From Mesocentrotus franciscanus (lineage: Eukaryota > Echinodermata > Echinoidea > Camarodonta > Strongylocentrotidae), in the NCBI GenBank assembly GCA_037976565.1, contig CP137674.1, positions 6,739,789-6,803,788 of the forward strand: 64,000 bases of DNA, given 5' to 3'. The notes beneath the pieces were generated by a model. The model did no database searches. It was not told the DNA's origin and saw only the letters and a program-made list of their open reading frames with translations. The position numbers and the translations under genes are program-made. Shown in pieces: positions 1-12,965 of the stretch; position 1 is the first letter of the stretch; every line of letters starts with the position of its first letter.

Positions 1-1
1 T

Positions 2-190
2 TGTGACATGTGCTCCTGCTGGAGCTGTTGGATGGACCCCAACTGCCGATCCCTTTCCCGAGAAGGGAAACAAGCTGGGCACGCAGCCCCTGCCGAAATG
101 CCCCCTCCAGACTATTCGTACGTGGTATATAATCCAGCAACCAGAAAAGGGGAAACAAATGCTATTTATGTAGCACCTCCATCGCTGTAG
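2..190 (+). CDS. 3'-terminal coding exon of an upstream gene (partial)
   Basis: An open frame enters from the left edge and ends at TAG (188-190), giving about 62 residues. It starts with a Cys/Trp-rich stretch (CSCWSCW), passes through a basic segment, and ends in a Pro/Tyr-rich tail with PPPDYSYVVYNP and NAIYVAPPSL. A Cys cluster followed by a tyrosine-rich hydrophilic tail would suit the cytoplasmic end of a membrane protein (palmitoylation and SH2/PTB-type tyrosine motifs), but that is inference. I do not recognise the family. It could be the tail of a neighbouring paralogue of the receptor gene to the right; nothing here proves it. A splice acceptor would lie outside the window. Confidence 0.5.
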   Translation, partial: CDMCSCWSCWMDPNCRSLSREGKQAGHAAPAEMPPPDYSYVVYNPATRKGETNAIYVAPPSL

Positions 191-960
191 GAGTGATTAT
201 TTCATAATGTACAATGTGAGACCTCTTCATGTTTTGAAGATCTGTGGATATTCGGGGTCATTTGCACTGTACTAAAAAAACATCAAAAATCTATATTTTC
301 CAATCATTTTTTTCAATCATACATTCACCGTATATATAATTATTGACAAAAATATGTTTTTTATAGAACCCCTTTTGGGGGGGAGTAGGGTAGTGAACAC
401 TAATATTTTTTTTTTACTCAACGGGGAGTGCAATTTTTTTCAACCACCACCACCCCTTGAGCGCCAGGGGAGGGGGCCCATCTTATTTTTTTTTTTACAA
501 TTTTACCTATTTTTTTCTAGGGAGAGGGCCCGCCCCCCTGGATCCGCCACTGTGTGAAATTTAACATATGAAATATACCGTATTGAACTGACCTAAACTA
601 AAATATTCGAATGACGGCCTATTCAACTTGAGGGTTGCTTGATATATTTCTTTTTCCCCTGCAAAGAGCGTTGGAAAATGAAGCTTTCACCCTTTATTGT
701 TTCGACTCTAGGAATGCATAATTGTTCTCCTTGCTTGGAAGAGAAAATTGACTTCTGTTAAAGGAACAAAAGTAATTTGCTGAGCTTTTTGATTTGTTAG
801 CTATGTGAGAAGACAAGGCGTCAGAAAACGAATGTGCACTATAAAAAAGGACTGCTTTTCAAATAAAATGCACTGATATACGAAATAATTATTTTAAAAA
901 AGCTTGGAAGACTTTCCGAATCTCTTATGCCAACGACGTGTATGTCCCAGAAACAAATTT
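191..960. other. Probable 3' UTR and intergenic DNA with homopolymer tracts
   Basis: No convincing coding. 354-560 holds clustered poly-T, poly-G and poly-C runs ending in a GGATCCGCCACTG motif, which looks like the remnant of a repeat element rather than a gene. Confidence 0.4.
862..867 (+). promoter_or_regulatory. Possible polyadenylation signal AATAAA
   Basis: AATAAA lies about 670 nt after the stop codon of the left-edge exon, on the same strand. This would give a normal-length 3' UTR. The DNA is AT-rich, so chance occurrence is possible. Confidence 0.3.
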
Positions 961-1150
961 CATTGCCCTAGGGGTGATTATCCAGGTGTTTATTGTCCTA
1001 GGGGGTATTTGTCCTAGTTGGTAATTGTCCTAATGGATAATTGTCTTAGGGGAGTGATTGTCCAGGGGGTAATTTTCCTATTGGTAAGTTTCCGGGGGAT
1101 TATTGTCCTTGGGGGGTATGTGTACCGCTCGTAATTGTATAGGGTGTCAT
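960..1150 (-). repeat. Degenerate GGACAATTACCCC-type array, minus orientation
   Basis: About a dozen degenerate copies of a 13-16-bp word, read on the plus strand as GGGGGTAATTGTCC, TAGTTGGTAATTGTCC and similar. It is the same family as the arrays at 15772-16250, 23742-23780 and 28389-28650, here older and more diverged. Confidence 0.65.
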
Positions 1151-3570
1151 TGTGTTTTTTACGTGATGTGGCACCTGTTCAATGCTAATCGATTGCATTA
1201 GTTACTTCATTACTGGTATATCTTGCCTAATTTTGTTATTATTATGAATATTCCTCACCACTGGTATAAATAATATGCACTTTAATCATGTATCATTTAC
1301 CATTCAGTTTTCATATTCCGATTTCTGGCCGTTACCCATTCATTCCATTTTAACATATTCGATTTCTGGCTGTAGGTGCCTTTATATGCCTATACGGCCA
1401 GATGTCGGATATGTTTTATTTGTTTTAGGTTTCATATCTGTTATATATTTTGATATTAATATTTATCAAACTCTAGATGAATATCATTAATAGCTGATCG
1501 TACACTACTGCAATTCTGATATTGATAATGATAGTGAATTTAATGATAATTATAATAATAATGATAATATTATCAATAATAAATTAATAATAATACAAAT
1601 TATAATACTTGAATAACAATGATATGCCATAATTATTATAATAGTTTTATATGTCTTGCCCATGCAATTTTGTACTTCCACGACTATTCCTCGTCACTGT
1701 TGAGATTAATCTATTATTCTAAATCTCAATTCATAATGTAAATAGAGTTTAATCCTCATGGTTTTATGCGATTAATTAATTTCCATTTCTCCATCATACT
1801 CTTTCTCTTTGTCCTTCTATATTATATCGGTCTAGTCTGTCCTTTTCATTTCCTTGTGTGTTTTTCTTTTCATTTCCCTGTTGATGTAGCCTTTAATCAC
1901 TGCTGACTTGCTACCCTGTCGATCCCATGGTTTAACCTCGAAACGTGCGGAATGATCGTGGGAAGTCCACACACGCCTACAGCTTGATCGACCATGCGTA
2001 TATGGGACTGATAGAGCAGCAAACCCGCCTTGATGAAAGCTAATATTTATCTTGTTATTCATTGTCTTTTTCTATTTGAATATTATTGTATCTACAATTG
2101 AATCAAATATTAATGTATTGTATTCGAAGGTGTTTTATTACTCTTGCATTGTATATTCGATTTTTTTTTAATTCAGCCTTAAAGTGACTTGGTAACAATG
2201 TTGAAGGTTGATGAAAAAAGTGCTTAATTTTTTGTATGAAATGTTACTTACTTTATCCCTTTTAGTGAACTAACCCTCTAACACGCAAACAATCCTGAAC
2301 AAATTCTCAAATCACAAAGATATTTATAGTTTTCTTTGACGGCGTCACTGCGCAACATCCTCCAACAGTAAATTCTCCCAACCATTTTTGAAGCTCTCCA
2401 ACCGTTTTTCCAAGAAAATAAGACAGGCTTTTAAAAAATCTGTCAACACTTGAATATCTGGAATGGTATATACAGCCAATTCATTGCTTTGTGACGATTT
2501 ACAGTCACCTATAATGTAATTAAATTGTAATGATAAATTTGGGAGAATTAAGGAATCGATCAGACCAGTTTTTCCAGATTTTTATCATTTATAATGGTCT
2601 GTTTTCACTCAATTTTTCAGATTATCTTTAATTGTACATCTAGCATTGAAGTCACTACCTTAGTACCATTTTCTGTCATCTGAACAATATTAACAAGTCC
2701 CTTTAAGGCTGCTACTTTGAGGTTGAAAAAAAAATCAAATAATTATATGTGAATTTGCATTCCTTTTTTCTTTTCCTTCAAATACTTCCTCTTTGTGACA
2801 CAACAACGAAAACCAGTGATCTCATTCGATAAGTTTCCTCTATTTGAACGCCGTAGTACATGTACAATGCGTGCAAATCATATATCTAAGCAAAACATTA
2901 CCACCTAGACATTACTCTCCTCGCTGCCTGGTTCGAGTACTGTTTTGTAGAACTGCGCTTGCTGTACACGTTACTTTCTGCCATATAAAGTCATGGTGGA
3001 TAGCTGCGTGGAAGCTTAGTTTCCATCATTTAAAAGCTGCAATTCCTTCACAGAGTAAAGGTAAGATAAAAGTAAAAGTAAAATATCATAACAGAGGATG
3101 GATGTTGGAAACCTTTCCAGCCACCTTTTAACTCACTACAATGATAATTTCATGCATAAGCAAACTTTTGGTTCATCCCATAGGAATGCGTGCGCATTTC
3201 TTTCCGCAAGGGGGCTGAGTCCTCTCGCTAGAACATCAACCATCCTGTTTCTATTTGTTTTAGAGCGAACGAAGGGAGCGAGTAAAAATTTAATGGTAAA
3301 ATGCTATTTCGTCATCTAGATACACTTGACAGGCTATACGAAGAATACATTCGGGCATTTTGCTACCCGAATATGACGATATTCAGGCAATTAACCCATT
3401 TTGAAAGTATGAGGATACTTCAGATTTGATGTCACTGAGCAGCGAAAGTTTGGCGATAGCGGGATTCGCGGCTAACCGCAATTCGTCACAAATACTGACG
3501 AATTATTTTGCCGACCTTATAATATCCGAAAAGTATTTGCAAGTCAGTGAGAGTCCAAATAGGAATATTT
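1151..3570. other. Intergenic, AT-rich; no gene seen
   Basis: 1525-1615 is an ATAATAAT-type low-complexity stretch. The remaining short open frames have no domain-like composition, no Cys or Gly pattern and no good splice context. I see no supportable gene. Confidence 0.4.
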
Positions 3571-3797
3571 GGCGCGATAGCTCAGTTGGTAGAGCAGTGG
3601 TCTCGTAATCCGGTGACCCGGGTTCGAAACCAAGTCGATGCGCTAGTGCCCTTTGGTAAGGCATTAATCCTCACTACCAGGTCCCTCGGAGAGGACCTAA
3701 AGCCGTCGTCCGTCTGGTTGCTTACTTACAAGCATTTATGCTTTCTCAGCAGTCAGGTAAAATAACCATCACAATCACAATCACAATCAATCACAAA
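3571..3797 (+). mobile_element. tRNA-derived SINE with (ATCACA)n tail
   Basis: The 5' end folds like a tRNA: A box TAGCTCAGTTGGTAGAGC and B box GGTTCGAAACC, with CGT (Thr-like) where the anticodon would be. The T stem has two mismatches and the acceptor stem is only partly complementary, so this is not a working tRNA. A tRNA-unrelated body follows, with the GTGCCCTTTGGTAAGGCATT phrase typical of marine-invertebrate SINEs. It ends in an ATCACA/ATCACAATC simple-repeat tail (about 3765-3797). Confidence 0.8.
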
Positions 3798-5326
3798 TTT
3801 GATCGACGAATTGAAAGAACAGTCAGTGACATTTCGCCGACTGTGTCAAATGTATTGCGACCATTACACTTTTGGGAGAAAAGTTGACAACAAACTGAGT
3901 AATAGCTTTTGAGCAGTCTGTGAAAAGTGCAGAAATAATATCCTCGTGAGATCACGCCCCTTTATTGGAACGTACCCTATCCAGCCTACAAAAGTCACTC
4001 TTTTTGAAAACATTTTCTCGTAAGACAACATGTGTTTAACTGGCCGCTAATCACCTTTCTTGTATTTACGTCTTGTATTTGACGTTAGTACCTTTTTGCA
4101 GCAGAATATACTGTTATTCAATGTCAGTGACCTTCTTGAAGAAGAAATCGTGTTTTGTGTATTGAAAATGTTCATATAGGGCCTATTATATACTCCTTTT
4201 TTATACTCCTCGGGACAGTTTTGTCAGGCGGTTTGTAAATGAGATGTATGTTGTTTACTATTAATAACATTCTAGTACACTTATATATTAAGTCTGTCAT
4301 GTGTCATTGCGAACACCTCTTAGTATAGAAGGAGTGGACGCAATAACATGTAATTCAAATGAAACTCCAATGCCTAACGCTTTTCTCAGTTTCTACAGTA
4401 ACTTGCCCTTACGTGGAATGGGCGTTCCCAACACAAGAATTTACTTTCTGGGGTTTTGTTTATACTTCTTATGCTTTTGAATGTATGTACTGATTCCTGT
4501 TTACTGTTCTATTTATTTATTATTTGCCATATTGTCAGTGTGAAGGAAATACATGTGAATTTCAATCATCTATACACAAAAAGAAAAGAAGGAAAAACTC
4601 GGCACTCTCAAAATATTGAGAGGGCAGTACCCTGCTACATTTGAAGATGGATTTTCAGAATTAAGAATTGGTTAACACTATTATTCCTCAACTAATCTGT
4701 AACTATTCTGCTAGTTTTCCTCAACCATTCGGTTTGTTCGCTAACTATTATGTAGTTATTCTTGAACTATGCGTTACCTCCTAGAGGAGGGGGGAGGGGG
4801 TAAGGCGAATTATTGAATAATAGTTGTTGAATACAAGTTGGATGAAGATTAGCTAATGACAGTGGTGCATATTTGCAGACCATTATGGGGAAAAGCCATG
4901 TTCGCCTAAGGTTGTTGTACAATCGAATACGTTCACAATTATGTGGGCGAATGTTCGGTGGTCATGGCGAACACTGTATTTACAGAAATGTTAAGAAACA
5001 ATTAACAATTCTGTCGAATGTCTGAAAATATCTATTTACCGCTTTCGAAAACATTTCGCTAACTAGACATATCACTGCCCGAAACTATCCTGTATCTAAA
5101 GTTTGCGAGTGACGAAAAAAGACCCTTTATTTATTGTCTTTAAAATTGTATTTCTTCATCAAAATATACTAGATTTTTTAAAAAAACTAGGTGGGATGGG
5201 GTGCTGCAACCCCTAGTCCCCCGCCTTATATACGAATATGCTTATCCCCTAAAATATAGTTCTCTGCTGGTATATGAAGTTTGGTATATATATTAAACAA
5301 GACAAATGCGACAGCGTCTCGTATAT
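3798..5326. other. Intergenic, no gene seen
   Basis: AT-rich DNA with only short random frames. A purine run (GAGGAGGGGGGAGGGGG) lies near 4783-4801. Nothing else is supportable. Confidence 0.4.
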
Positions 5327-5999
5327 ATATGCCTCCGCCCTAAATTCAGTATACTATATGGATGGAATTATTCGTGACATATCAAGATGAAACATAAAGC
5401 CTTTAATCAAATGGCAACCGACGACTATGATCTTGACCTACTGCCCCCATTTTAATTGGACTCTTCATAAAGTAACACCGTCACCATGTTTGGATATTGC
5501 GATAGCAAGGCAAAAACCTTTAATTTAAAAAATTGAACTCAAACCCAAAATCTAATGAGACTGTCGTCCTATGGTGATACATAATATCACCAACATTGAA
5601 CCCAGTTGTTCTTGAGATTTTGGGATGACGAGGCTAATAGTTGGAATTTCAGAAGTTGACCTTTGTGACCTTTTACCTTTGAACTATTAACCCAGAATCT
5701 CATCAGATCGTCTGCCCATGGTGATACATATTATCAACAACTTTAAGACTCATACCTCTTGTGGTTCTTGAGATATCGCGAGAACGAGGCCTATTCATGA
5801 AATATCATAAGTTGAACCCTGTGGCCTTTGACCTAATCACCTTAAAATGTAATCAGATTGTCTTCACATCGTAATACATACTATCATCAAGTTTGAAGTT
5901 CATATCTCAAGCTGTGCTTGGGATATTGCGATAACGAGAAAGCGGGACGGACGGGAGGACAACCAGAAAACATTATACCTTTGGTAGGCGGAGGCATAA
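5327..5999. mobile_element. Foldback element with TATGCCTCCGCC termini and internal tandem units
   Basis: The ends are inverted: TATGCCTCCGCC at about 5329-5340 and GGCGGAGGCATA at 5987-5998. Between them lie about three diverged tandem units of roughly 150 bp (near 5517, 5653 and 5810). Each carries a 'tgaccttt...', '...aatctcatcagatcgtctg...', '...tggtgatacatat...' and '...gagatatcgcgagaacgagg' succession. There is no coding capacity. The structure matches non-autonomous foldback repeats with a GGACGGACGGG-rich end that I associate with marine deuterostome genomes. I cannot name the family. Confidence 0.65.
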
Positions 6000-8184
6000 A
6001 AACGAATCACAAAAGAGTGATTCTGTTTTGAAGCAAAATAATTATATGGTGTGTGTAGCTTATACTTAACAACACAAGATAAAGATGGAGTGACAGGAAC
6101 AATAGATATCCTTTGTCTCACCTTATTAAGAGTACGGTTTTCAGAGAGTGAGATCCATCACAAACATTCTTTTGTTATTTTTTCAGGACACAGGCGTTAC
6201 ATTATGGCTTTTCATTACATTTCCGTCTTTAGCAGTGTTTTATTTTTCCTTGTTAATCTAGGTTACAGAAACTCCATTCATATTCAATTCTCCGATCTTG
6301 ATTTTGTGTCCTAAATGAATTACTGTTATACATATATTTTATATTCTTGTTTCATGAAAGTGAAAAACAAATTTAGAATTCGAGAGATTTCATTTGAATA
6401 GAATACATATAAGCCTTTAACTTACTTACTATTACTTCACATAAAATAAGACATTTGTTAACTTTACAATGTGCAAAAATGTTTACAGACAATCATAACA
6501 AAATTGATTATCTTTTTTTCAGCTACTGTGCGAAAACAAAACAAACCAAAAAAGAAATGAGAGTCATCATAATATAGACAGTGAAATTTAGATATGATTA
6601 TAATTATTTTGACAATATACTTTGCTATTATTTACTACCTTAAATTACTAGTGCTAAGTATTTGAAAAGCTGTTAAAGTATATATGGTCGTCACGAAGCT
6701 ACATCACACATTTTTCAAAATTGAGTTGTTGGTGACTGGATTCTAAGATGAGGATGTAGCGTGCTGTAAGATAAAAAAAACACAGAAAACAAAAAATGGT
6801 AATCAACATGATTTGTCTATCGAAACTATAATCTAATCGTGAAACCTCGAGGACCAAAACTAAATGCATTATTCTGATTAAATCCCACATTTGATCTGGA
6901 AAACAGTTCCCTGTCCTTAAAAGGAACTAGATGTGAACATGAGCGCTGTTTTTATGTTGTCCTCTTCCTCTTCTCCAGATGTGCTTGAATAACAATAGAC
7001 TTTTTGCATGGTTTTCACAGTTCATTCTTATGAACGAAGTCAAATGCAGTGAACAAAAGAGGAACTATGAAACGTCAACGGTGATTGAACTTGATACATG
7101 ACTCATAGAGAAAACGAGTTCCCAATGCGACGTTCTCAAAGGCGGTTTTTTGTATGATCATCTGTATTGACATTTGGGCTGTTATTGTCTGTATGTGGGT
7201 CATAAACACTAGTAATTCGTGCATTTGTGTGTTGGAGGAGATGTGGGCCCGGATGTGGGTAGGCTTGTTTCATATCAGGAAAGGATCAAAAAGCTAAGAG
7301 GGTGTAGACGTTAAATGTGTGAGAGCGAAAGGGGGTGCGTGCTTTCAATTCTTAAAGTAAAAGTAAGAAACTGCTTTTAAAATGACAACATTTTGGTGTT
7401 TTACAGAATTGTGACTTTTTTTCCACAAAACGAAAAAGTTGACATTTTAGGCTTCACCTAGAACTTTATCTAAATAGTTGACGGGGCTGTAGCTAAGCCT
7501 AAAACAGATTAAAGTTACATTAATATATCCGATATTTGAAATTACATGTACTTAGTATTAAAACATTAATGCTCTTTGCCTCAACAGGAGTAAATGTAGA
7601 TCAAGTTGCTCATCGTCTGAGCTATAACTACCAATGCAAAAAAGATAGCTTGACTAATTTATTCACATCATGGAAATGTTTGTGACTTTCTTTTGTAATG
7701 TGTATACTGTATGCAAACAGGTTTATTACAATATCAGAATGTTAATTTGTTAGAATAGCAGAAAATCAAATCCACATATATGGTAGAAAATTACCATTAT
7801 CTTTACTAGGCTTACATTTCTAGCATAGTGCAACCATCCCCAAATTATATGTACATATTTTGAAATAATTTATTCAACTGTGTGTCACGATATTCATTGT
7901 TAATACATACATTTGGCATCCACTGTTAATGTGCACTGGTTGATCTTCATAGCTGATTGCTTTTGATCAGAAAAGAGATGGTATCTCACAAGGCACACCG
8001 GCTAAGGAGGGAAGCTAATCCATAGACTTTATTCAATGTTAAAAGCAATAAGAAATGAAGTCGGCATCATAGGAGATGTGATTCGATCTAGCGCTACTTA
8101 GTCTGTCAGCGCTCTATCTGCTCGCATAATGATTTAAACGGACCCCGATTCGAAACATATCATATGTACATCTCAAGTTGAATG
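6000..8184. other. Intergenic, no gene seen
   Basis: Low-GC sequence with short frames only. None has domain features or conserved splice contexts that I can support. Confidence 0.4.
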
Positions 8185-8415
8185 AAACCAATAATGATAA
8201 CTGGGTCTTATTTATCCAGGGTATCCATATCAGTAAAAGAATGCAGTTCCTCAGGGTCCTGCAATAACTGGATTTAGATAGGGACGAATGCGGGCAAAAC
8301 ACCTCGTTGAAGGATGTAAGCACCGAGCGAGGATCGAACCCACAACCTCTCATATGATAGTCAGGAACGTTCACCAACATACCACAGTTATTCAATTTGA
8401 ACAAAGGTCTCACAA
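8185..8415 (-). mobile_element. tRNA-derived SINE, minus strand, decayed
   Basis: On the minus strand there is a B-box-like GGTTCGATCCTCGCTCGG preceded by tRNA-like sequence. A body follows with ACGAGGTGTTTTGCCCGCATT, comparable to the 'cctttggcaagacatt' body of the other SINEs here. The A box is degraded. Confidence 0.55.
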
Positions 8416-10208
8416 ATACATATTTTGATTAGACAGTCTGGTTTATTGCATTGTTATTACCATCATTAGGCAGTTGTGAAGGAGATCTCATTTGAAATTT
8501 TCTCATGAATTTCCCTCTTACACTTTTTACAATGTGCTAGAAGAGTATTTGGTGCTTGCAAGAGTGTGTGGAGTTGTAACTGATTATCTCCTCTAGGCGC
8601 TACAGCTTCTCCAGGTCATCATTCTTACTTTGGGTGCAATCGGTGCATACTCACATATTAGTCGTGAACCGCTTGTGTGATTGAGGACTGAAATACTCTG
8701 GAACTTGTGTTTTAGTGTATAGTCGTCCGGTACTGATCTGTTATTTCTACACCAAGTTCCTAAATAATTTCTTTATACTGGTCACGGATTGATTCCATTA
8801 GCAATTATAGCATGCATTTCATAAAAGAGGGGAGCTTCCACTTTATCCACAAGTTTCAAATTTCAAGTTTCAAGTTCAAGTTTATTTGTTTCACATTTCA
8901 CAAAACAGAATTTCACATAAATGACAAAATTAGAACATAATATGAAATATACTCAAAGTATGATATTATATGATCAAGTCTTTGCAAAGGCCTCGAAATT
9001 AATTGTATTAAATGGTAGGTTATACAAGGTGAAATGTGAGGAACCTATTAAAAAGCTCAGCTTGTAGATTATAGGTTCCCCTAAATAAAAACTAATGTTT
9101 GATTGAAGTGGTTGCAATGGTGATGGGCGTAACAATAATAGTAGGTGGGCAAGAAGGCCTTAACATAAGATGATATTCAAAGTGAAACAAGCAAAAATAT
9201 CAAAACAGCAGACAAGTTAATTGTTGAATGTCACGTTTTTCACTTTAAACTATTGTGGTCAGCTGAGCGAGGCAGTAGACATGAACAATCATGATAATGT
9301 ACAATAATAATTAAGTAGGCCGTAGCCTAGACACAATATACCGTTTCCAACATGCATTCAAACCCAGTGGACTGAATGCAACACCATTGTGATCTTAAAA
9401 AGGTTTAATATTAACAAATCAGAAGGAATGCACAAAGATTTCAGTTTTTCATAACAAAGGTATACGTTATATCACACCATTAGCTATTATATAACCTCAC
9501 TAAATTAGTCCAAACTAAATTCCATCTCTGTTAAGCTTCCTCGCCATTTCCTCATTTGATTTTTTTTAATACTGTTTTTTGGTGTGCATATCTTGCACAT
9601 TGGCCCCAATTGCAAATGATTGACCGTGTTTGAAAACTTCGAGTAAACTTAAAGCTTGGCAATTACGAGAGCATTTGCACGTTCCTTAACCATAGCATAG
9701 AAGTTTAAAACTATGAACTAAACTTTAATTTTACGGACTCTAGTCTGAGCCTAGCTGTAACATTGAACTCGGTGTGTTTTGTTAATTGACTGCTGACAAT
9801 GAGTAGAAGGAGAAAGTATTGACAGAAACAACATTATAATGATATTCTTTTTTTTCTTCAATATGCGTTCTGTATCAATCGATTTTTTTTTGTATGGCGT
9901 TCTGCGGCGGGGGGGGGGGGCTTTGGGAACAAAATAAGAAGAAGAAAGGGAAATAAGAATAAAAGGGGGAAAAGAACCCAAAAAAGGAAGAAAATAAAGG
10001 GGAGATGAATACAAAGCATAATTTTAGTTTATCACTGCCACTTTGTTTTCGTATTAATTCCATTGTTTCATGAGGTACATATACCGTCAAAATACCATTA
10101 AGGTATGGCTTGTAGGGCTTATTATGTTTTGTCTCATGGGGGTCTATCTTCTTACCAAATAAAAAAAATGTATAAAGTCTATGCCCTCTATTATCATTTT
10201 CATTATCA
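8416..10208. other. Intergenic with low-complexity tracts
   Basis: 8862-8892 is a short (TTTCAAG)n-like tandem, possibly the tail of a minus-strand retroposon whose body follows to about 9090. 9860-10010 holds poly-T, a G run of about 12 and a long purine tract. No gene is seen. Confidence 0.4.
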
Positions 10209-10747
10209 AAGATACTATGTCCCCTTTGCAGGCCAAACAAAATGAAAAGGTTAAATTCCAACGGCATTTGAAAGATAATACTAATTTAGAACTTCCCTCA
10301 AAACGAAAGGGCTTGGAAATGTTTTTAGTGGGAAAATAACGAGCATTAGTTGTCGAATCGACTTTAGTGATTGCAATCATTTTAGTAATAGTCTGATTTT
10401 GAGACCCTTGCACCAAATAGTCGTACGTTTTGTGCTGCTCAAAGATTCAATCAGTTTAATTTTGGCCATTACAAGAAGTGGGTTATTGATGTAGACAAAT
10501 GCTCCAGTACCTTTACAGCTAATTTTACGTACACCCTGTATGTTATTATCAAAGAAAAAGAAAGTCAGTCAGTCACTCGATAGTGTCTGACGGTGAAGTC
10601 TAGAAAGTAAACGGGTTTCCTTGCATAATTTGAATAATAGGACACTGCTAACGTTTAAATTTCACAGATAGGACATACGTGACATATTCATATTTCCTGC
10701 AAAGTTCTACAGAATTTGATGTTGGCTGCAAATTGGACATAGTACCT
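10209..10747 (-). mobile_element. Diverged copy of the TTAA-type non-autonomous DNA transposon
   Basis: Termini AAGATACTATGTCC and GGACATAGTACCTT are inverted. The interior matches, in reverse, the element found in every EGF higher-order repeat: shared phrases include 'aaattccaacggcatttgaaagataatac', the 'aagattcaatcagtttaa' block and the 'gtgtctgacggtgaagtctag' block. TTAA survives at the right end (10748-10751) but is mutated at the left. This shows the element is a dispersed family, not something unique to the EGF array. Confidence 0.75.
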
Positions 10748-10767
10748 TTAAATGAGACTGTCAACCA

Positions 10768-10800
10768 TTTAGATGCTTTAATAAAGCATCTAAATGGCTG
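10768..10800. repeat. Perfect 15-bp inverted repeat
   Basis: CCATTTAGATGCTTT and AAAGCATCTAAATGG flank a 3-nt loop, immediately outside the transposon remnant. Confidence 0.75.
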
Positions 10801-11989
10801 AATTGGCTGAATTGGAACTCTTTTGGTACCCCTACCAGCCCCTTTAACCATAGGCTTATACAATTAAATTTCTTTCAAAAATGAGGGAGGATAGGTGACA
10901 TACTGCAAGCCAGGACATTGCAGGAAAAAAAGAAAGAAAACAAACATGCATCATGTAGTGAATAATGAGTAAAGGCAATACAGCACACTATCTAGGTTCT
11001 AAAGTGCTCATTGATGCAAAAGGTAGACAATCCTCTTTCTAGGTTGCTATACTCCCCAGCAGAATCTACATTACCTTTTATATGAAGAAGATATGTAAAC
11101 CTTATAAATAATATAATCCAAGAGGATTTGTTCCCTAAAATTAGAGGGGCAAACAATTTGCCTTTGTGATCAAATATTCTCTTACTTGCAAAGTCTCAAA
11201 TTACTGGGACTTCGCTATAAATGCAAAGCGACCCCCTGCCGCAATCCAACATAGTAATACCCGAGTCGTTTGCACTGTGTCATTGTCACACTATCTTGTC
11301 TACCTTCCTACACAATATCTTGAACCATCCTGCCCATGGAGTTCATCAACTCTTGTATCTGTAATGATTTGATATAGCCTTCCGTGGAATTTTTTCCTGT
11401 AACTTGGAACAAGTAATGGTTACAGACAGGTTTGTAAATCATTGCTGATAAACTGCCACACAACTGAGTAAGTTTGTTCACCGTTCCAGCACCAAGAGGC
11501 AAAGCTCGACAGGTCTTTGTCCGTTTTGCCAATAAAAGAAAGCGACGCCCGCTTCAAATTGAAGGGAAACCTTGACCACAAAGGTGTTTTATTAATGAGG
11601 ATTTAACATCCATGCGCTACGCCCTCTTGATGGCATCAAAAAAGGCCCAACGGGTGAGAGGTGTTTCATCCAAACATGGATCAATTGTGTGCAAGATGAC
11701 TGACAATAGCCATGTGGTGCTTCGCACCCCGTTCCAGCTTCATCTCATTGATTAGGCCAGATTAAGCTAAATGTTTCTGAATTATATGTCCTAAATAACC
11801 AATAAATGGATAACGAAGGCTCTAGCTAAGTTTCTTCCTACAATTTATGTCCAGATACATTTGATAAAGGTTTAGGAAAACTCTTTTTAAATTCATTAAG
11901 TTTGTCTCATGTGATTATTCGGTCACTGCAAAAAAAACTTTGATGAATTATCCCTTCTTTATGATAACTTAGATTCTAAATTTGACGTA
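10801..11989. other. Intergenic, no gene seen
   Basis: Short frames on both strands overlap each other around 11166-11532 without domain features. Possibly decayed repeat DNA. Confidence 0.35.
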
Positions 11990-12964
11990 ATTTCCTAAGC
12001 AGAAGTTTGGAATGTGTCTAACACGTCACTACTGGGTTTACCAGGATATACCTTGGAGGTTAAGTATAGAAAATATTCAAGGGGAGGGGGAGTAGGGGCA
12101 TATATCCGTTCATCTTTAAAATATTCCACTCTAAATTTTGAAGTATCACATGCAGAAGGCCTAATTTGGCTCGAAATGTGTATTGACAAGAAAAGAGTAA
12201 TTGTGGGTATAATATACAGAAAACCAAACACTGATGTGGATAGTTTGTTGAATGTTATTTCACATCTGAAAATTTACAAGGTACACTGCATTTTGATGGG
12301 AGACTTTAACATAAATATTTTAGAAGGTCGCACAATTCCAAACTGCATTGAAAATGAAAGAATTAAAGCGACTACAGAAATGTAAAAACAAATATTGCCG
12401 TTAAGTATTAGATGCAGATTATTATACGCCTGTACAATCTATGTTAAATTCTTTAAGGTTGCAATCCGTCAAACACAGATTGGAATACAATTATCAAGTA
12501 CTTATGTTTAAAATCCTGAATAATCTTGCTCCTGTTTATCTAAAACAAGCTCTACCTCAAAGTGCTAACCCGTATCCCACGAGATCAGTTTCAATGCACC
12601 AATTGTACCTTGCCAAACCCAGAACCGATTTAAAAAACAGACCTTCTCGTACACAGCAGCAAAGTTATTCAACTCACTACCCATTCTTACCAAATGTTCC
12701 GCCTCACTACCCATTTTTAAACGAAATGTCCGTGAAATTCAAGTGGGCTAATTTCATTTTCATCTAATTTCCTATTAGTATGAAATGTTTTATGGTTTGC
12801 TTATATTATGTTTTTATTGTATATTTTGTGTATTTTTATGTATATTGTAAGATATTTGAAATGTGATTTGTTTGTTACAGCAGGGCTCCCTTGGAAAGCA
12901 GGCCTTGCGGCTTGAATGGGACCACCCTGCTTTTATAAAGAAGACACGAATAAATAAATAAATA
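11990..12964 (+). mobile_element. Internally deleted LINE (non-LTR retrotransposon)
   Basis: 12014-12340 encodes part of an APE-type endonuclease, with GGGVGAYIRSSLKYS, then VIVGIIYRKPN and the metal-site motif LMGDFNINIL. After a stop, 12441-12600 encodes the C-terminal segment seen after the reverse transcriptase of such elements (VKHRLEYNYQVLMFKILNNL). The whole RT domain is missing between them. The 3' UTR contains a GGGCTCCCTTGG...TGGGACCACCCTG block and ends in an AATA-type tail near 12947-12964. Confidence 0.75.
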
Positions 12965-12965
12965 G

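Noticed and set aside
3571..3643. A functional tRNA-Thr(CGT) gene
   Set aside because: The T stem and acceptor stem have mismatches, and a SINE body and repeat tail follow, so this is the tRNA-derived head of a SINE.
9751..10416. Overlapping minus-strand frames of 87-130 codons
   Set aside because: They cover poly-T, poly-G and purine tracts and a transposon remnant, with low-complexity translations and no domain.
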